A stretch of DNA of 64,000 nucleotides from Streptomyces griseoviridis (GCF_005222485.1 NZ_CP029078.1:6449501-6513500); one strand, 5' to 3'; shown: positions 28,181 to 38,065, counted from the first letter of the stretch. The notes: a model not told the origin generated them from the letters alone. Translations and numbers: made by a program.

Positions 28181-30355
28181 TCAGCCCTGTACGGCCAGCA
28201 CGAGGGGCAGCACCCCCTGCGCGCCGGCCCTGCGGAGCATCCTGGCCGCGACCGCGAGCGTCCACCCCGTCTCGGTGAAGTCGTCCACCAGCAGCACCGG
28301 CCCCTGGGCTTCGGCGAGAGCGGAGGCCAGCGCGGGCGGCACGCTCAACGCCCCGTCGAGCGCCTTGAGACGCTGCGCGCTGTTGCTGCGCGAGACATGA
28401 GTGGTGTCGCCCGTGTACTCAAGGGAGCCCAGCAACGGCAGCCTGCCGACCTCCGCGATGCGCGCGCCCAGCGAACCGACCAGCTGAGGACGCGTGCGTG
28501 AGGCGACCGTGACGACCCCCACCGGCCGCTGCTGCGCGCCCGCCGCCCCCGACGCCCAGCCACCGGGCCCCTTGGCCCAGTCGACGAGGACCCCGACGAC
28601 GGCGTGCGCCACGTCGTCCGGCAGGGGGCCGTCGGGGGCCGTGGGCGCGAGCATGGGGCGCAGCCGGTTGCCCCAGCCGATGTCCGAGAGCCGTCCCAGC
28701 GCGCGCCCCTCGGCGGCCTGCTCGCCCGCCGGGATCCGGCCCTTGAGGTCCACGCCGACCGCGGGCAGCCCGGTCGGCCACATGCGGCGCGGCTCCACCT
28801 CGACACCGGCCCGGCCGAGGTCGACACGCGCCGCGTCCAGCGCGGCGGGAGACATGTCCACGGTGAACCGGGCCCCCGCGCAGTTGTCGCAGCGGCCACA
28901 GGGCTTGGCGCCCTCGTCGTCCAACTGCCGCTGGAGGAACTCCATCCGGCAGCCGCTCGTCGACGCGTAGTCGCGCATGGCCTGCTGCTCGGCCCCGCGC
29001 TGGCGCGCCACCCAGGCGTACCGCTCGGCGTCGTAGGCCCACGGCTGCCCGGTGGAGATCCAGCCGCCCTTGACCCGCTTGACCGCGCCGTCGACGTCGA
29101 GAACCTTCAGCATCGACTCAAGGCGGGAGCGCCGCAGCTCCACCAGCGGTTCCAGGGCGGGCAGCGACAGGGGGCGCTCCGCGCGGGCGAGGACGTCCAG
29201 GGTGCGCCGCACCAGCTCCTCGGAGGGGAAGGCGAGCGAGGCGAAGTACTCCCAGATCGCCTCGTCCTCCCGGCCGGGCAGCAGCAGTACTTCGGCGTGC
29301 TCGACACCGCGCCCCGCACGGCCCACCTGCTGGTAGTAGGCGATCGGCGACGACGGCGACCCGAGGTGCACCACGAATCCGAGGTCCGGCTTGTCGAAGC
29401 CCATGCCGAGCGCGGACGTGGCGACCAGCGCCTTCACCTTGTTGGCGAGCAGATCGTCCTCGGCCTGCTGCCGATCGGCGTTCTCCGTCTTCCCCGTGTA
29501 CGAGGCGACGGTGTGCCCCCGGTGCCGCAGGAAGGCGGTGACCTCCTCGGCGGCGGCCACGGTCAGCGTGTAGATGATCCCGGAGCCCGGCAACTCGTCG
29601 AGGTGGTCGGCGAGCCAGGCCATCCGGTGCGCCGCGTCGGGCAGGCGCAGCACACCGAGGCTCAGGCTCTCCCGGTCCAGCGGACCGCGCAGCACCAGGG
29701 CGTCGGACGAGCCTCCGGTGCCCAGCTGTTCCGCCACGTCGGCCGTCACGCGCGCGTTGGCGGTCGCCGTGGTCGCGAGGACCGGAACGCCGGACGGGAG
29801 GTCGCCCAGCATGGTGCGCAGCCGCCGGTAGTCGGGGCGGAAGTCGTGTCCCCAGTCGGAGATGCAGTGCGCCTCGTCCACCACGAGGAGCCCGGTGGCC
29901 GCGGCGAGCGCGGGCAGCACCTCGTCGCGGAAGTCGGGGTTGTTGAGCCGCTCGGGCGAGACCAGGAGAACGTCCACCTGACCGGCCGCGATCTCGGCCT
30001 GGACCGTGCCCCACTCCTCGATGTTGGAGGAGTTGATGGTCCGCGCGTGGATACCGGCCCGCGCGGCGGCCTCGACCTGGTTGCGCATGAGCGCGAGGAG
30101 GGGGGACACGATCACCGTCGGCCCGCTGCCCCGCGCCCGCAGCAGCGAGGTCGCCACGAAGTAGACGGCGGACTTGCCCCATCCGGTGCGCTGCACGACG
30201 AGCGCCCGGCGGCCGTGCGCGACCAGCGCCTCGATCGCCCGCCACTGGTCCTCGCGCAGCCGGGCCGTCCCGGTCGCGTCCCCGACGAGGCGGGCGAGGA
30301 CGGTGTCGGCCGCCGCCCGGAGTTCCGTGCTGCTCGTGTGCTCCATGCCCTCCAT
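28181..30355 (-). CDS. RecQ-family DNA helicase fused to a phosphoribosyltransferase-like domain
   Basis: About 724 residues. N-terminal superfamily 2 helicase: [11 protein letters not shown] (motif I), [11 protein letters not shown] (Ia), [22 protein letters not shown] (II and 0-type RecQ signature), [16 protein letters not shown] and QQVGRAGRG (V, VI). A zinc-binding RecQ-Ct follows ([20 protein letters not shown]). From residue about 560 a different domain ends in [24 protein letters not shown], the PRPP-binding signature of ComF/PRTase folds. The HRDC domain is missing. Start: ATG 30355 or 30346; neither has a well-spaced Shine-Dalgarno. Divergent from the DUF4192 gene. Confidence 0.88.
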   Translation of the reverse strand: MEGMEHTSSTELRAAADTVLARLVGDATGTARLREDQWRAIEALVAHGRRALVVQRTGWGKSAVYFVATSLLRARGSGPTVIVSPLLALMRNQVEAAARAGIHARTINSSNIEEWGTVQAEIAAGQVDVLLVSPERLNNPDFRDEVLPALAAATGLLVVDEAHCISDWGHDFRPDYRRLRTMLGDLPSGVPVLATTATANARVTADVAEQLGTGGSSDALVLRGPLDRESLSLGVLRLPDAAHRMAWLADHLDELPGSGIIYTLTVAAAEEVTAFLRHRGHTVASYTGKTENADRQQAEDDLLANKVKALVATSALGMGFDKPDLGFVVHLGSPSSPIAYYQQVGRAGRGVEHAEVLLLPGREDEAIWEYFASLAFPSEELVRRTLDVLARAERPLSLPALEPLVELRRSRLESMLKVLDVDGAVKRVKGGWISTGQPWAYDAERYAWVARQRGAEQQAMRDYASTSGCRMEFLQRQLDDEGAKPCGRCDNCAGARFTVDMSPAALDAARVDLGRAGVEVEPRRMWPTGLPAVGVDLKGRIPAGEQAAEGRALGRLSDIGWGNRLRPMLAPTAPDGPLPDDVAHAVVGVLVDWAKGPGGWASGAAGAQQRPVGVVTVASRTRPQLVGSLGARIAEVGRLPLLGSLEYTGDTTHVSRSNSAQRLKALDGALSVPPALASALAEAQGPVLLVDDFTETGWTLAVAARMLRRAGAQGVLPLVLAVQG

Positions 30356-30539
30356 CCAACAGGACGGGACTGACAATCCGGGCCGCGGTGGTCGTGGGGC
30401 GGGGGCCGGCCGGTGGGGTTAGCGGTGCCGGACTCGCGGGGCCGGCAGCGCGGTATGACTAACGGCGGACCTGCGAAACGGGTATCTGTGCAGGTCAGGT
30501 GAGTGCGTCGATCGCGGGTTGTCGTGTCCCTGATCCGAC

Positions 30540-30548
30540 TTATCCACA
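30540..30548 (+). other. DnaA-box 9-mer TTATCCACA
   Basis: A perfect E. coli-type DnaA 9-mer in the recQ/DUF4192 divergent region. Single site. Confidence 0.35.
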
Positions 30549-30588
30549 AGCGGAAATGGATTTCCCCGGTTCGCGAGACGGTCGGCGC

Positions 30589-32238
30589 ATGACGAATCAC
30601 GGCGAAACCACTGGATCCTCCGAGAACGGCAAGGCGATCGGACGCGAGGCGCACGGCCCCCGCGCCGGACAGGGCGGCCATGGGGGCTCGGCCCGACCCG
30701 GCAGGCACCCCGAGCCGACCGCCTACGTCGGGCGGGGGACCGCGCACGGGGTCACCCTGCGCACCCCCGCGGAACTGGCCGACGCCCTGCCCTACCTTCT
30801 CGGCTACCGCCCCGAGGACAGCATCGTCCTGCTCGCCCTGGACGGCGACGACACCGGCGGCAGGTTCGGCGGCCGGGCCCGGCTCGGTATTCCGCCGACG
30901 CGAGCCGACTGGAAGTGCGCCGCCCGCGAACTGGTCCGAGGACTGGTGACGGGGGGCGAGCGCCGGGGAGCCCGACCGAGGCAGATGGTCATCTACCTGT
31001 GCCAGGAACCCGCACCAGGGGAGACCGCGCAGGAGGTCATGCGACGACTGGCACCCCTCGCCGCCGAGCTGCACGAGGCCTGCGGCGATCTGAGGGTGTC
31101 GGTCGCCGAGGCACTCTGCATCGCGGACGGCCGCTTCTGGTCCTACAACTGCGGTGAGCCGCTCTGCTGCCCGCCCGAAGGCACGCCGATGGGCCTGCCC
31201 GGCACGTCCGTGCTGGCCGCCGCCGCGACCTACGCGGGACTCCAGGTGCGAGGCACCCTGCGCGAGCTGCGGGCCCGGCTCCAGCCCTGGGAGACGGCCG
31301 CCGCGCGGGAGCAGGAGACCGCTCTGGACACGGCCGCCATGGCGCTGATCCCCAAGATCCTGGACGACACCGAGTGCGTCCGCGTGGCCACCGAGACCCT
31401 GGAGCTGGCCGAGCGCCTCATGCGCCGCCTCTCCGGCGCCCGACCCGTGTCAGGGATGCTCCCGGCCGACCTCCGCGACGACGACCTGATCGGCTACGAC
31501 GAGGCCGCCACCCTGATCCTCGGCCTCCAGGACCGCGTCACCCGCGACCACGCGGCCGAATGGATGGAGGGCGACGAGGCAGGACCCGCCCTTCGCCTCT
31601 GGCGAGCCCTGGCCCGCCGCTGTGTCGGCCCCTACAACGAGCACGCGGCGGCGCCGCTGACCCTCGCCGGATGGGTCGCCTGGTCCACCGGCGACGAACT
31701 GGAAGCCCGCGAAGCCTTCGCCATGGCCCTCGGAGTCGACCCCGAGTACCTCTTCGCCCGCCTCCTGCACCAGGCCTGCAACGAGGGTCTGGACCCGGAG
31801 TCCGTCCGCCGCTGCCTCCGCACGGAACGGCGGGACCGCCGGCGCCCGGTCGACCAGGGTTCGTCGGCCGCCGGGCCACGACGCCCCCGCGACCGGCAGG
31901 AACCGGGACCCGAGGAGAACTCGACGCACGTGGACACGACGACCGGCGACTCCCCGACGCCGGAACCCTCCCGCGGCCGACGCAGGGTCCGCACCGGCAC
32001 CGGCACCGGCACCGGCACCGGCACGTCCCGTCCGGCGCGGACGAACGCACGGGGGAGCGGCGCGACCGTCCCACGCCCCCGCACGCCCGCCACCTCGGGG
32101 CCCGGGGGCACACACCCCGGCAGCGAACGAGCCGACGGTTCGCGCCCCCGTCCCGCCCGCAAGGACACCGCACAGCGCCGCGACGACCGCAGCGGCGACG
32201 CCCTCCCGGCGGGCGACGGGGTGGAGGAGGGGACGTGA
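30589..32238 (+). CDS. DUF4192 domain protein
   Basis: 549 residues. The DUF4192 core runs from GVTLRTPAELADALPYLLGYRPEDSIVLLAL, through LRVSVAEALCIADGRFWSYNC and CCPPEGTPM, to the tetratricopeptide-like AAPLTLAGWVAWSTGDELEAREAFAMALGVDPEYLFARLL. The family is widespread in actinobacteria and of unknown role. The last 130 residues are charged and disordered, with a Thr-Gly run from five GGCACC units (about 31991-32024). ATG 30589 chosen as the start of conserved length. Confidence 0.85.
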   Translation: MTNHGETTGSSENGKAIGREAHGPRAGQGGHGGSARPGRHPEPTAYVGRGTAHGVTLRTPAELADALPYLLGYRPEDSIVLLALDGDDTGGRFGGRARLGIPPTRADWKCAARELVRGLVTGGERRGARPRQMVIYLCQEPAPGETAQEVMRRLAPLAAELHEACGDLRVSVAEALCIADGRFWSYNCGEPLCCPPEGTPMGLPGTSVLAAAATYAGLQVRGTLRELRARLQPWETAAAREQETALDTAAMALIPKILDDTECVRVATETLELAERLMRRLSGARPVSGMLPADLRDDDLIGYDEAATLILGLQDRVTRDHAAEWMEGDEAGPALRLWRALARRCVGPYNEHAAAPLTLAGWVAWSTGDELEAREAFAMALGVDPEYLFARLLHQACNEGLDPESVRRCLRTERRDRRRPVDQGSSAAGPRRPRDRQEPGPEENSTHVDTTTGDSPTPEPSRGRRRVRTGTGTGTGTGTSRPARTNARGSGATVPRPRTPATSGPGGTHPGSERADGSRPRPARKDTAQRRDDRSGDALPAGDGVEEGT

Positions 32239-32637
32239 GCCTGAGCCCGACGGGCACGACATCTCGGTCTGATCGCGCCGACGCCCTACGCGCTGCCGAC
32301 GTCTTACTCTCTGCCGGCGGCTACGGCGGCTACGGCGGCTACGGCGGCTACAGAGGTCCCGGCGGTCCCGGCGGCTTGAGCAACCTGTGTGACCTCGCCG
32401 ATTCCTGTCTGCCCGCGCGCACGGCGCGTTCGAGTAATGACGGGAGCCGTGCGCGCCGTGCGCGCTGCTCGGCCTCGTGGTCCCGGCAGGGGCGTGACCC
32501 GGAGGAGGCGAGCTCCGTTCACGTGGGTGGCGGGACTCCTGGCTGGGCTCCGCTACCGCACCGCCCTTGTCCGACCGGACTCCTCCACCCGGCGCCGCGA
32601 CCGCACGAGGCGCAGAGAGCGCAGAAGAAGCCCCCTC
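32239..32637. other. 400-bp gap with GGCGGCTAC repeats
   Basis: A GTG at 32235 overlaps the DUF4192 stop (GTGA) and has GAGGAGG upstream, opening a frame through the Gly-Tyr repeat, but that frame degenerates into Arg/Pro-rich sequence with no natural end. Not called as a gene. Confidence 0.45.
32316..32351 (+). repeat. GGCGGCTAC 9-bp repeat, 4 copies
   Basis: Four perfect tandem units between the DUF4192 and debranching-like genes. Confidence 0.95.
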
Positions 32638-34965
32638 ATGCATCAGCCGACTTCGCCCTCCGCCGACGACGCCCCCGGCACCGGCCCCCGCACCGACGGA
32701 TCACCGCCCTCCTACGGACGTGTGGGCGACTGGGATCCCGCCTGGTCCGCCGCACATCGAGAGACCGGCCCGGCGGCCTCCGAGCCGAGCGGACCCTCCA
32801 TGCCCCCGGCACGCCAGGCCCCCGCGCCACCGCCACCGCCATCAGCTCCGCTCCCGCCACCGCCCCCGCCACCGCTGTCCCCTCCGGTCCCGCCCTCGGC
32901 GGTGCCCCGCACCCCGTACGGCACCGCACCCCGGGTGCCGACGCCTCCAACCCGCACGACCGCCCGTCCACCTCGTGCCGCAGCACCCGCCGGTCCGGTC
33001 CCGCCGCCGCTACAGCCCGTCGGTCTGCCGGCCACCCACACCGCCCTGATCTGCGTCGCCCTTCCGGCCCTCGCGATCTCCACGGACCAGGGGCAACTGA
33101 ACGGGCAGGGGCTGGAGGGCTTCTACCGGGCGGGACGGCGGACGCTGTCCCGGTGCCGGCTCCGGGTGGCGGGGCGCGAACCGGTCGCCGTGCAGGCCCG
33201 GATGACGGCCGCCGACCGGGCCCGCTTCGTCGGCACCTTGTGCACCTCCCCGCACGGTGGCCCGGATCCGGACGTGATCGTCGAACGCGTCCGGCACGCG
33301 GACGGGACGGAGCGGATCACCCTGCGCAGCGCGGCCCCACGGCCGCTGCGGCTGCCGGTCGAGGTGGCGCTCGGCACGGATCTGGCCGACCTGGGCGCGA
33401 TCGCGGCGGGCACCCAGGGGCCCGAACTGCCCGCCGACGTGCACGACTCCGGGCTGCGCTGGTCCGGTGCCACCGGGGCCGTGACCGTCACGACGGACCC
33501 ACCGCCCTCGGACATGCTGGCCTCCGCAGGGCTGCTGCGCTGGGAGATCGAGCTGCCCGCGGGCGCCAGCCGCACCCTCGAACTACGGGCGAGGTCCGAG
33601 GCGACACCGCCCCTCCGTACCGTCGCCCGCCCGGCCACCAGCCCCTTCGCGACAGCCCAGGTGTCCGGCGACGACCCCGGTATCCAGCAGCTGCTGCGGA
33701 CCAGCATCGAGGATCTCCAGGCACTGCTGCTGCGGGACCCCGCACACCCCGCGGACAGCTGGCTCGCGGCGGGGGCGCCCTGGCGCTGCGGCCTGGCCCC
33801 GGCCGAGGCGCTCACCGCGGCCCGGATGACCCTGCCCCTCGGCACCAGGCTCGCCGCCGGGACGCTGCGCGCTCTCGTGCGCGCCCAACTCGGCGGCCCG
33901 GAGGACAGGTCCGGCATGATCCCCGGGCCGAGGCGCGACGCGGGCACCCGCCTGCCACCGGGCTGCACCGGGACGGAGGCCACCCTGCTCTTCCCCACGC
34001 TCCTCGCGGAGGCGTACCGGTGGGGTCTGCCCGAGCGGGAGACGGCGGAACTGCTGCCGGCCGCCGAGCGCTGTCTTTCCTGGCTCCTGGCGACCGTCGA
34101 CGACCGCACCTATCTGTGCGACCCGCAGCCGGGCGGGCCCGTCCGCTGCGAGACCCAGGCACACGCCCACCGCGCCGCGCTGCTGGGCGCCGAACTCCTG
34201 GAGACCTACGACAGACCGGGCGCGGCCGAGCTGCGGCAGTGGGCCCGGGAGCTACGGCGGGCCTTCCAGGCGGAGTTCTGGATCGACGACCCGAGCGGAG
34301 GGCGACCCGCGGCGGCCCGGATGCCCGACGGAACGACGGTGCCGCAGTTGGCCGGGAGCGCCGCCCACCTCCTGGACACCGGGCTGCTGGGAGGCGGCCT
34401 ACGAGCGCCGGGCCTGCTGGACCGGGTGCAGACCGAGCAGCTCGCGAGGCTGCTGGGCGGCCCGGCCATGGACTCCGGCTGGGGACTGCGAGGACTCGGC
34501 ACGAAGGAGCCAGGACACAACCCCTTCGGCCACCGGGGCGGTGCCGTGCGAGTGCACGAGACGGCGGTCGCGGCCGCCGGGCTGGCGGCAGCCGGCTACG
34601 AGAAGGAGGCGTCCTCCCTGCTGCGCGGCACACTGGCCGCCTCCGCCGCCTTCGGCCACCGGCTCCCCGAGATGTACGCGGGCGAACAGCGCGGCGAGGG
34701 CAGCGCGCCCCTCCCGCACCCCGCGGCCTGCCGTCCCGCCGCCACGGCCGCCGCGGCCGGCGTGCTGCTGACCACCACCCTCGCCGGAATCCGACCGGAC
34801 GCCCCGGCCGGGACGGTCACGCTCCGCCCCTGGCACAGCGCGCCCCTCGGCGAGATCGTCCTGACGGGCCTGCGCGTCGCCGGCGCCCCGTTCTCGGTAC
34901 GGGTCAGCAGACTCGGCCTCGCCATGGTCGAGGAAGCGGCCGAAGGGCTCCAACTGGGGATGTGA
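32638..34965 (+). CDS. glycogen-debranching N-terminal domain / amylo-alpha-1,6-glucosidase-like protein
   Basis: 775 residues. A long Pro-rich N-terminus (runs of up to eight prolines, residues about 60-130) precedes the glycogen debranching N-terminal domain (TDQGQLNGQGLEGFYRAGRRTLSRCRLRV) and an alpha/alpha-toroid GH-like region (DSWLAAGAPWRCGL, IPGPRRDAGTRLPPGCTGTEATLLFP, GYEKEASSLLRG, RLPEMYAGEQR). Likely cleaves alpha-1,6 branches or a related glucan. ATG 32638 with AGAAGAAG upstream; the frame is open 250 bp earlier but that part is Arg-rich and unlike the family. Confidence 0.8.
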   Translation: MHQPTSPSADDAPGTGPRTDGSPPSYGRVGDWDPAWSAAHRETGPAASEPSGPSMPPARQAPAPPPPPSAPLPPPPPPPLSPPVPPSAVPRTPYGTAPRVPTPPTRTTARPPRAAAPAGPVPPPLQPVGLPATHTALICVALPALAISTDQGQLNGQGLEGFYRAGRRTLSRCRLRVAGREPVAVQARMTAADRARFVGTLCTSPHGGPDPDVIVERVRHADGTERITLRSAAPRPLRLPVEVALGTDLADLGAIAAGTQGPELPADVHDSGLRWSGATGAVTVTTDPPPSDMLASAGLLRWEIELPAGASRTLELRARSEATPPLRTVARPATSPFATAQVSGDDPGIQQLLRTSIEDLQALLLRDPAHPADSWLAAGAPWRCGLAPAEALTAARMTLPLGTRLAAGTLRALVRAQLGGPEDRSGMIPGPRRDAGTRLPPGCTGTEATLLFPTLLAEAYRWGLPERETAELLPAAERCLSWLLATVDDRTYLCDPQPGGPVRCETQAHAHRAALLGAELLETYDRPGAAELRQWARELRRAFQAEFWIDDPSGGRPAAARMPDGTTVPQLAGSAAHLLDTGLLGGGLRAPGLLDRVQTEQLARLLGGPAMDSGWGLRGLGTKEPGHNPFGHRGGAVRVHETAVAAAGLAAAGYEKEASSLLRGTLAASAAFGHRLPEMYAGEQRGEGSAPLPHPAACRPAATAAAAGVLLTTTLAGIRPDAPAGTVTLRPWHSAPLGEIVLTGLRVAGAPFSVRVSRLGLAMVEEAAEGLQLGM

Positions 34966-35073
34966 ACAGGGACGACAGGGGCAGGACCGAGGCCACGGGC
35001 CTGCCCGTGCCGAAGTGCGAGGCTCACACCGGACCGAAGTGGATCAGCCATCGAAGGGCCGACGAAGGGAGTG

Positions 35074-35096
35074 TTTATCGTCAGGCAGACGACTAA
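35074..35096. promoter_or_regulatory. inverted repeat overlapping the promoter of the Nudix regulator
   Basis: TTTATCGTC (35074-35082) and GACGACTAA (35088-35096) form a 9-bp near-palindrome around AGGCA. The right arm overlaps the -10 box TAAGAT (35094-35099), ideal for autorepression. Confidence 0.55.
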
Positions 35097-35099
35097 GAT
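35094..35099 (+). promoter_or_regulatory. -10 box of a leaderless promoter (Nudix regulator)
   Basis: TAAGAT ends 6 bases before ATG 35106; no Shine-Dalgarno. Confidence 0.6.
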
Positions 35100-35105
35100 C
35101 GTCGC

Positions 35106-35864
35106 ATGCCCTACGACCCGTCAGCTTTCCCGCCGTTCGCCGTCACCGTGGATCTGGTCGTGCTGACCGTGCGCCGTCACGCTCTGTGCGCGCTGGCGGT
35201 GCGCAGGGGGGAGTCACCCTTCAAGGGGCGCTGGGCACTGCCCGGCGGCTTCGTACGGGCCGACGAGGATCTGGCGCAGGCCGCGGCGCGCGAACTGGCC
35301 GAGGAGACCGGACTGCACGCGCACGACCCCGCCGTCCCCGCCCGGGACAACGGCGCGCATCTCGAACAGCTGGCGACCTACGGCGATCCCGAGCGGGACC
35401 CCCGGATGCGCGTGGTGAGCGTCGCCCACCTGGCACTCGCCCCCGACCTGCCCGCACCCCGGGCCGGAGGCGACGCCAGCAACGCCCGCTGGGCGCCGGT
35501 CGAGGAACTCCTCCAGCAGGACGGATACGGCCGTGACGGCGAAGCCGCCGCGCCCCTCGCCTTCGACCACACGCGGATCCTGTCCGACGGCGTGGAACGC
35601 GCCCGCTCCAAGATCGAGTACTCGTCGCTCGCCACGGCGTTCTGCCCCACCGAGTTCACGGTCGGTGAGCTGCGCCGCGTCTACGAAGCGGTGTGGGCCG
35701 TCGCGCTCGACCCGCGCAACTTCCACCGCAAGGTGACCGGCACGCCGGGCTTCCTCGTCCCGACCGGCGGCACCACCACCCGGCAGGGCGGTCGCCCCGC
35801 CCAACTCTTCCGGGCCGGCGGCGCCACGCTCCTCAACCCGCCGATGCTGCGCCCCGAAGTGTGA
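35106..35864 (+). CDS. NrtR-like Nudix hydrolase / transcription regulator
   Basis: 252 residues. An N-terminal Nudix domain with an intact box (GFVRADEDLAQAAARELAEETGL, fitting G-x5-E-x7-RE-U-x-EE-x-G-U) is followed by a winged-helix domain (EFTVGELRRVYEAVWAVALDPRNFHRKVTGTPGFL). This is the architecture of NrtR, which binds ADP-ribose and represses NAD-metabolism genes. An intact Nudix box also allows ADP-ribose or nucleotide hydrolysis. A near-palindrome over its own -10 box supports autoregulation. Confidence 0.85.
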   Translation: MPYDPSAFPPFAVTVDLVVLTVRRHALCALAVRRGESPFKGRWALPGGFVRADEDLAQAAARELAEETGLHAHDPAVPARDNGAHLEQLATYGDPERDPRMRVVSVAHLALAPDLPAPRAGGDASNARWAPVEELLQQDGYGRDGEAAAPLAFDHTRILSDGVERARSKIEYSSLATAFCPTEFTVGELRRVYEAVWAVALDPRNFHRKVTGTPGFLVPTGGTTTRQGGRPAQLFRAGGATLLNPPMLRPEV

Positions 35865-35981
35865 TCGACCGGCTCGGGCCGCGGCGCGTACCGAGCCCGG
35901 AAGCGAATGCCGTCCGAACACGGTGGCGTCCACGCCGATCACCGTGCGCGGAGCGGGCCTCGCGTGACCGAAAATACCGAC

Positions 35982-35993
35982 ATAGCGCGCTAT
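35982..35993. promoter_or_regulatory. ATAGCGCGCTAT palindrome over the ABC promoter
   Basis: A perfect 12-bp palindrome whose right half overlaps the -10 box TATCTT (35991-35996). Confidence 0.45.
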
Positions 35994-35996
35994 CTT
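35991..35996 (+). promoter_or_regulatory. -10 box of a leaderless promoter (ABC fusion)
   Basis: TATCTT ends 7 bases before the GTG start at 36004. Confidence 0.55.
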
Positions 35997-36003
35997 GCTG
36001 CGG

Positions 36004-37938
36004 GTGATCCAGGCCTTCGGACTGACCAGCAACCCCCGCAAGGACCTTCCGCCCGCCGTCGACGACATCTCCTTCGAGGCGCGCGCGGGGCAGGTCACCG
36101 CCCTCCTCGGAAGCGCGGGCGCGGGGAAGACCACAGCGCTCAGACTCATGCTCGAACTCCAACAGGGCCGCGGCATCACCTACTTCAGAGGCCGCCCCCT
36201 GCACCGCATCTCCCACCCCTCCCGCGAGGTCGGCGTGCTCCTGGGCGGGGTGCCGGGCCACCCCGCCCGCACGGTCCGTGGACATCTGCGGATGCTGTGC
36301 GCCGCCGCCGGTGTCGCGGTGCGCCGCGCCGACGAGGTCCTGGAGGTCGTCGGCCTGGTCAGCCTGCGCGACGAAAGGCTCGGCACCCTCTCCCGGGGCA
36401 TGGACCGCCGCCTCGGTCTGGCCTGCGTCCTGCTGTCCGACCCGCACACCCTCGTCCTCGACGAGCCCGCCGACGGCCTCTCCGCCCGCGAGACCCGCTG
36501 GCTGCACGGCATGCTGCGCGCCCACGCGGCCCAGGGCGGCACGGTCCTGATCACCGCGGCCGACCCCAAGGAGGTGGCACGCAGCGCCGACCGGGTCGTC
36601 TCCCTCGACCAGGGCAGAGTCGTCGCCGATCAGCCGGCCGCCGACTTCGCCCGCACCCGGCTGCGCCCGCGCGTCGCCGTCCGCAGCCCGCACGCGGCCC
36701 GGCTCGCCGCCCTGCTCGCCAAGGAGGCGCGCGCCACGCACCGCTCCGTCGAGGTGGTCAGGGAGGGCGGCAACCGGCTCTCCGTGTACGGCGGCACCTG
36801 CGCCGACGTCGGCGAGACCGCGTTCCGGCACGGCATCCTCGTCCACCAACTCGCCGACGAGATCGGCGACATGGGACCCGGCGCAGGAGCGGAGCCCGAC
36901 GACGCCGAGACCCCTGAAGGGACGCCCGGGACGGAGCCGTCGCGAGGGGCCGTGGACGCCCGCGGGACGGGCACGGAGCAGGAGCGTTCCGCCCCGGACG
37001 GCTCGCCCGAGCGGCCCGTCGCGGACCGTGAGGCGCCGTCCACGGACGGAACCGCCGCCGCCCGCCCCGAGTCCGCCCCGGCCGCGCGGACCGCCGTCAG
37101 CGCCTCCCGCGCCCCGCGCACCCTCGACGCCCTGCCGTCCCTCCCGCCTCCCATCTCCGTGCGGTCCGCGCCCAGTCCGCTCCGCCCCCTGCGCTACGAG
37201 ATCCGCCGGGCCGCCGGGATCAGCACCGGGTTCCTCATCGCGGCCGCCGTGCTCGTCGTGTCCGCCGTCACCGCCGTGCTGCTGGCCAGGATCGGGCACA
37301 CCCCGCAGGCCCGGCTGCTGGCCGCCTGGCCGCAGCAGGTGCCCCTGCCGCCCGCGGCGCTCGGAGCGGGGCTGATCGGGGCCCTGGCCTTCGGCGACGA
37401 GTTCCGCCACCCCGCGCTGGCGGCGGACCGCGGCACCGTGCCCCGCCGGCTCGGGCTGCTCGTCGCCAAACTGGTCGTCACCGCCGCCACCGCCGTGGCG
37501 CTGGCCTTCCTCACCGTCGGCTGCGACGCCGAACTGCTCTACCTCGTCTACGGACGGGAGCTCACCCAAGTTCCCGCCGACTGGTTCTCGTCGAGCGCGA
37601 GTTGGCTCGGGCTCGTCATCGGGTGCGCCTGGGCCGGTGTGCTGGCCGCCGGCATCTTCCGGTCCACCACCGCCGGGCTCGCGGCCGTGGTCGCCGTACC
37701 GGTGATCGTCGTTCCGCTCGTGCACAAGGCCCTTGAGGGGCCGTCGGCGCGGACCGCGGCGGGCTTCCCGCTGCGGGTGCGTGAGGTGCTCCTGATGCAG
37801 TGGCCGTTCGGCGGGGAGCGGTACCTCGTCGCCGTCGCCCGGGTCCTCGCCCAACCCGTCGGCAGCGCGCTGGCGTTGTCGGTGACGGTGCTGCTGTGCG
37901 CATACCTGTTCACGACCCTGCGCGCCAGGGTCCGCTGA
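36004..37938 (+). CDS. ABC transporter, ATPase-permease fusion (ABC-2 type)
   Basis: 644 residues. ATPase domain (residues 1 to about 215): Walker A GSAGAGKTT, a degenerate signature LSRGMDRRLGLAC and Walker B TLVLDEPADGL. A Pro/Ala/Glu-rich linker of about 110 residues leads to about six membrane helices (from FLIAAAVLVVSAVTAVLLARI to LALSVTVLLCAYLFTTL) resembling ABC-2 permeases. ATPase and permease on one chain, with export polarity, is unusual. The substrate is unknown. GTG 36004 is set by the leaderless promoter. Lies directly upstream of whiH. Confidence 0.82.
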   Translation: MIQAFGLTSNPRKDLPPAVDDISFEARAGQVTALLGSAGAGKTTALRLMLELQQGRGITYFRGRPLHRISHPSREVGVLLGGVPGHPARTVRGHLRMLCAAAGVAVRRADEVLEVVGLVSLRDERLGTLSRGMDRRLGLACVLLSDPHTLVLDEPADGLSARETRWLHGMLRAHAAQGGTVLITAADPKEVARSADRVVSLDQGRVVADQPAADFARTRLRPRVAVRSPHAARLAALLAKEARATHRSVEVVREGGNRLSVYGGTCADVGETAFRHGILVHQLADEIGDMGPGAGAEPDDAETPEGTPGTEPSRGAVDARGTGTEQERSAPDGSPERPVADREAPSTDGTAAARPESAPAARTAVSASRAPRTLDALPSLPPPISVRSAPSPLRPLRYEIRRAAGISTGFLIAAAVLVVSAVTAVLLARIGHTPQARLLAAWPQQVPLPPAALGAGLIGALAFGDEFRHPALAADRGTVPRRLGLLVAKLVVTAATAVALAFLTVGCDAELLYLVYGRELTQVPADWFSSSASWLGLVIGCAWAGVLAAGIFRSTTAGLAAVVAVPVIVVPLVHKALEGPSARTAAGFPLRVREVLLMQWPFGGERYLVAVARVLAQPVGSALALSVTVLLCAYLFTTLRARVR

Positions 37939-38065
37939 GGTGGGTCCGGACCCGCGGGAGCCCCGCTTGCGCGCAACTCCCCTGGGAAAGCCCATTTCTG
38001 TCCGATAAGTCGTCAATTGCGACGGGGTGAGCGATCACCCTTTCGTGTGCTTTTCACCAAAGACC

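Noticed and set aside
32235..32640. GTGA-overlapping frame after the DUF4192 gene with a Gly-Tyr repeat
   Set aside because: A good Shine-Dalgarno exists, but the frame has no natural stop for almost 3 kb and runs in a shadow frame of the debranching gene.
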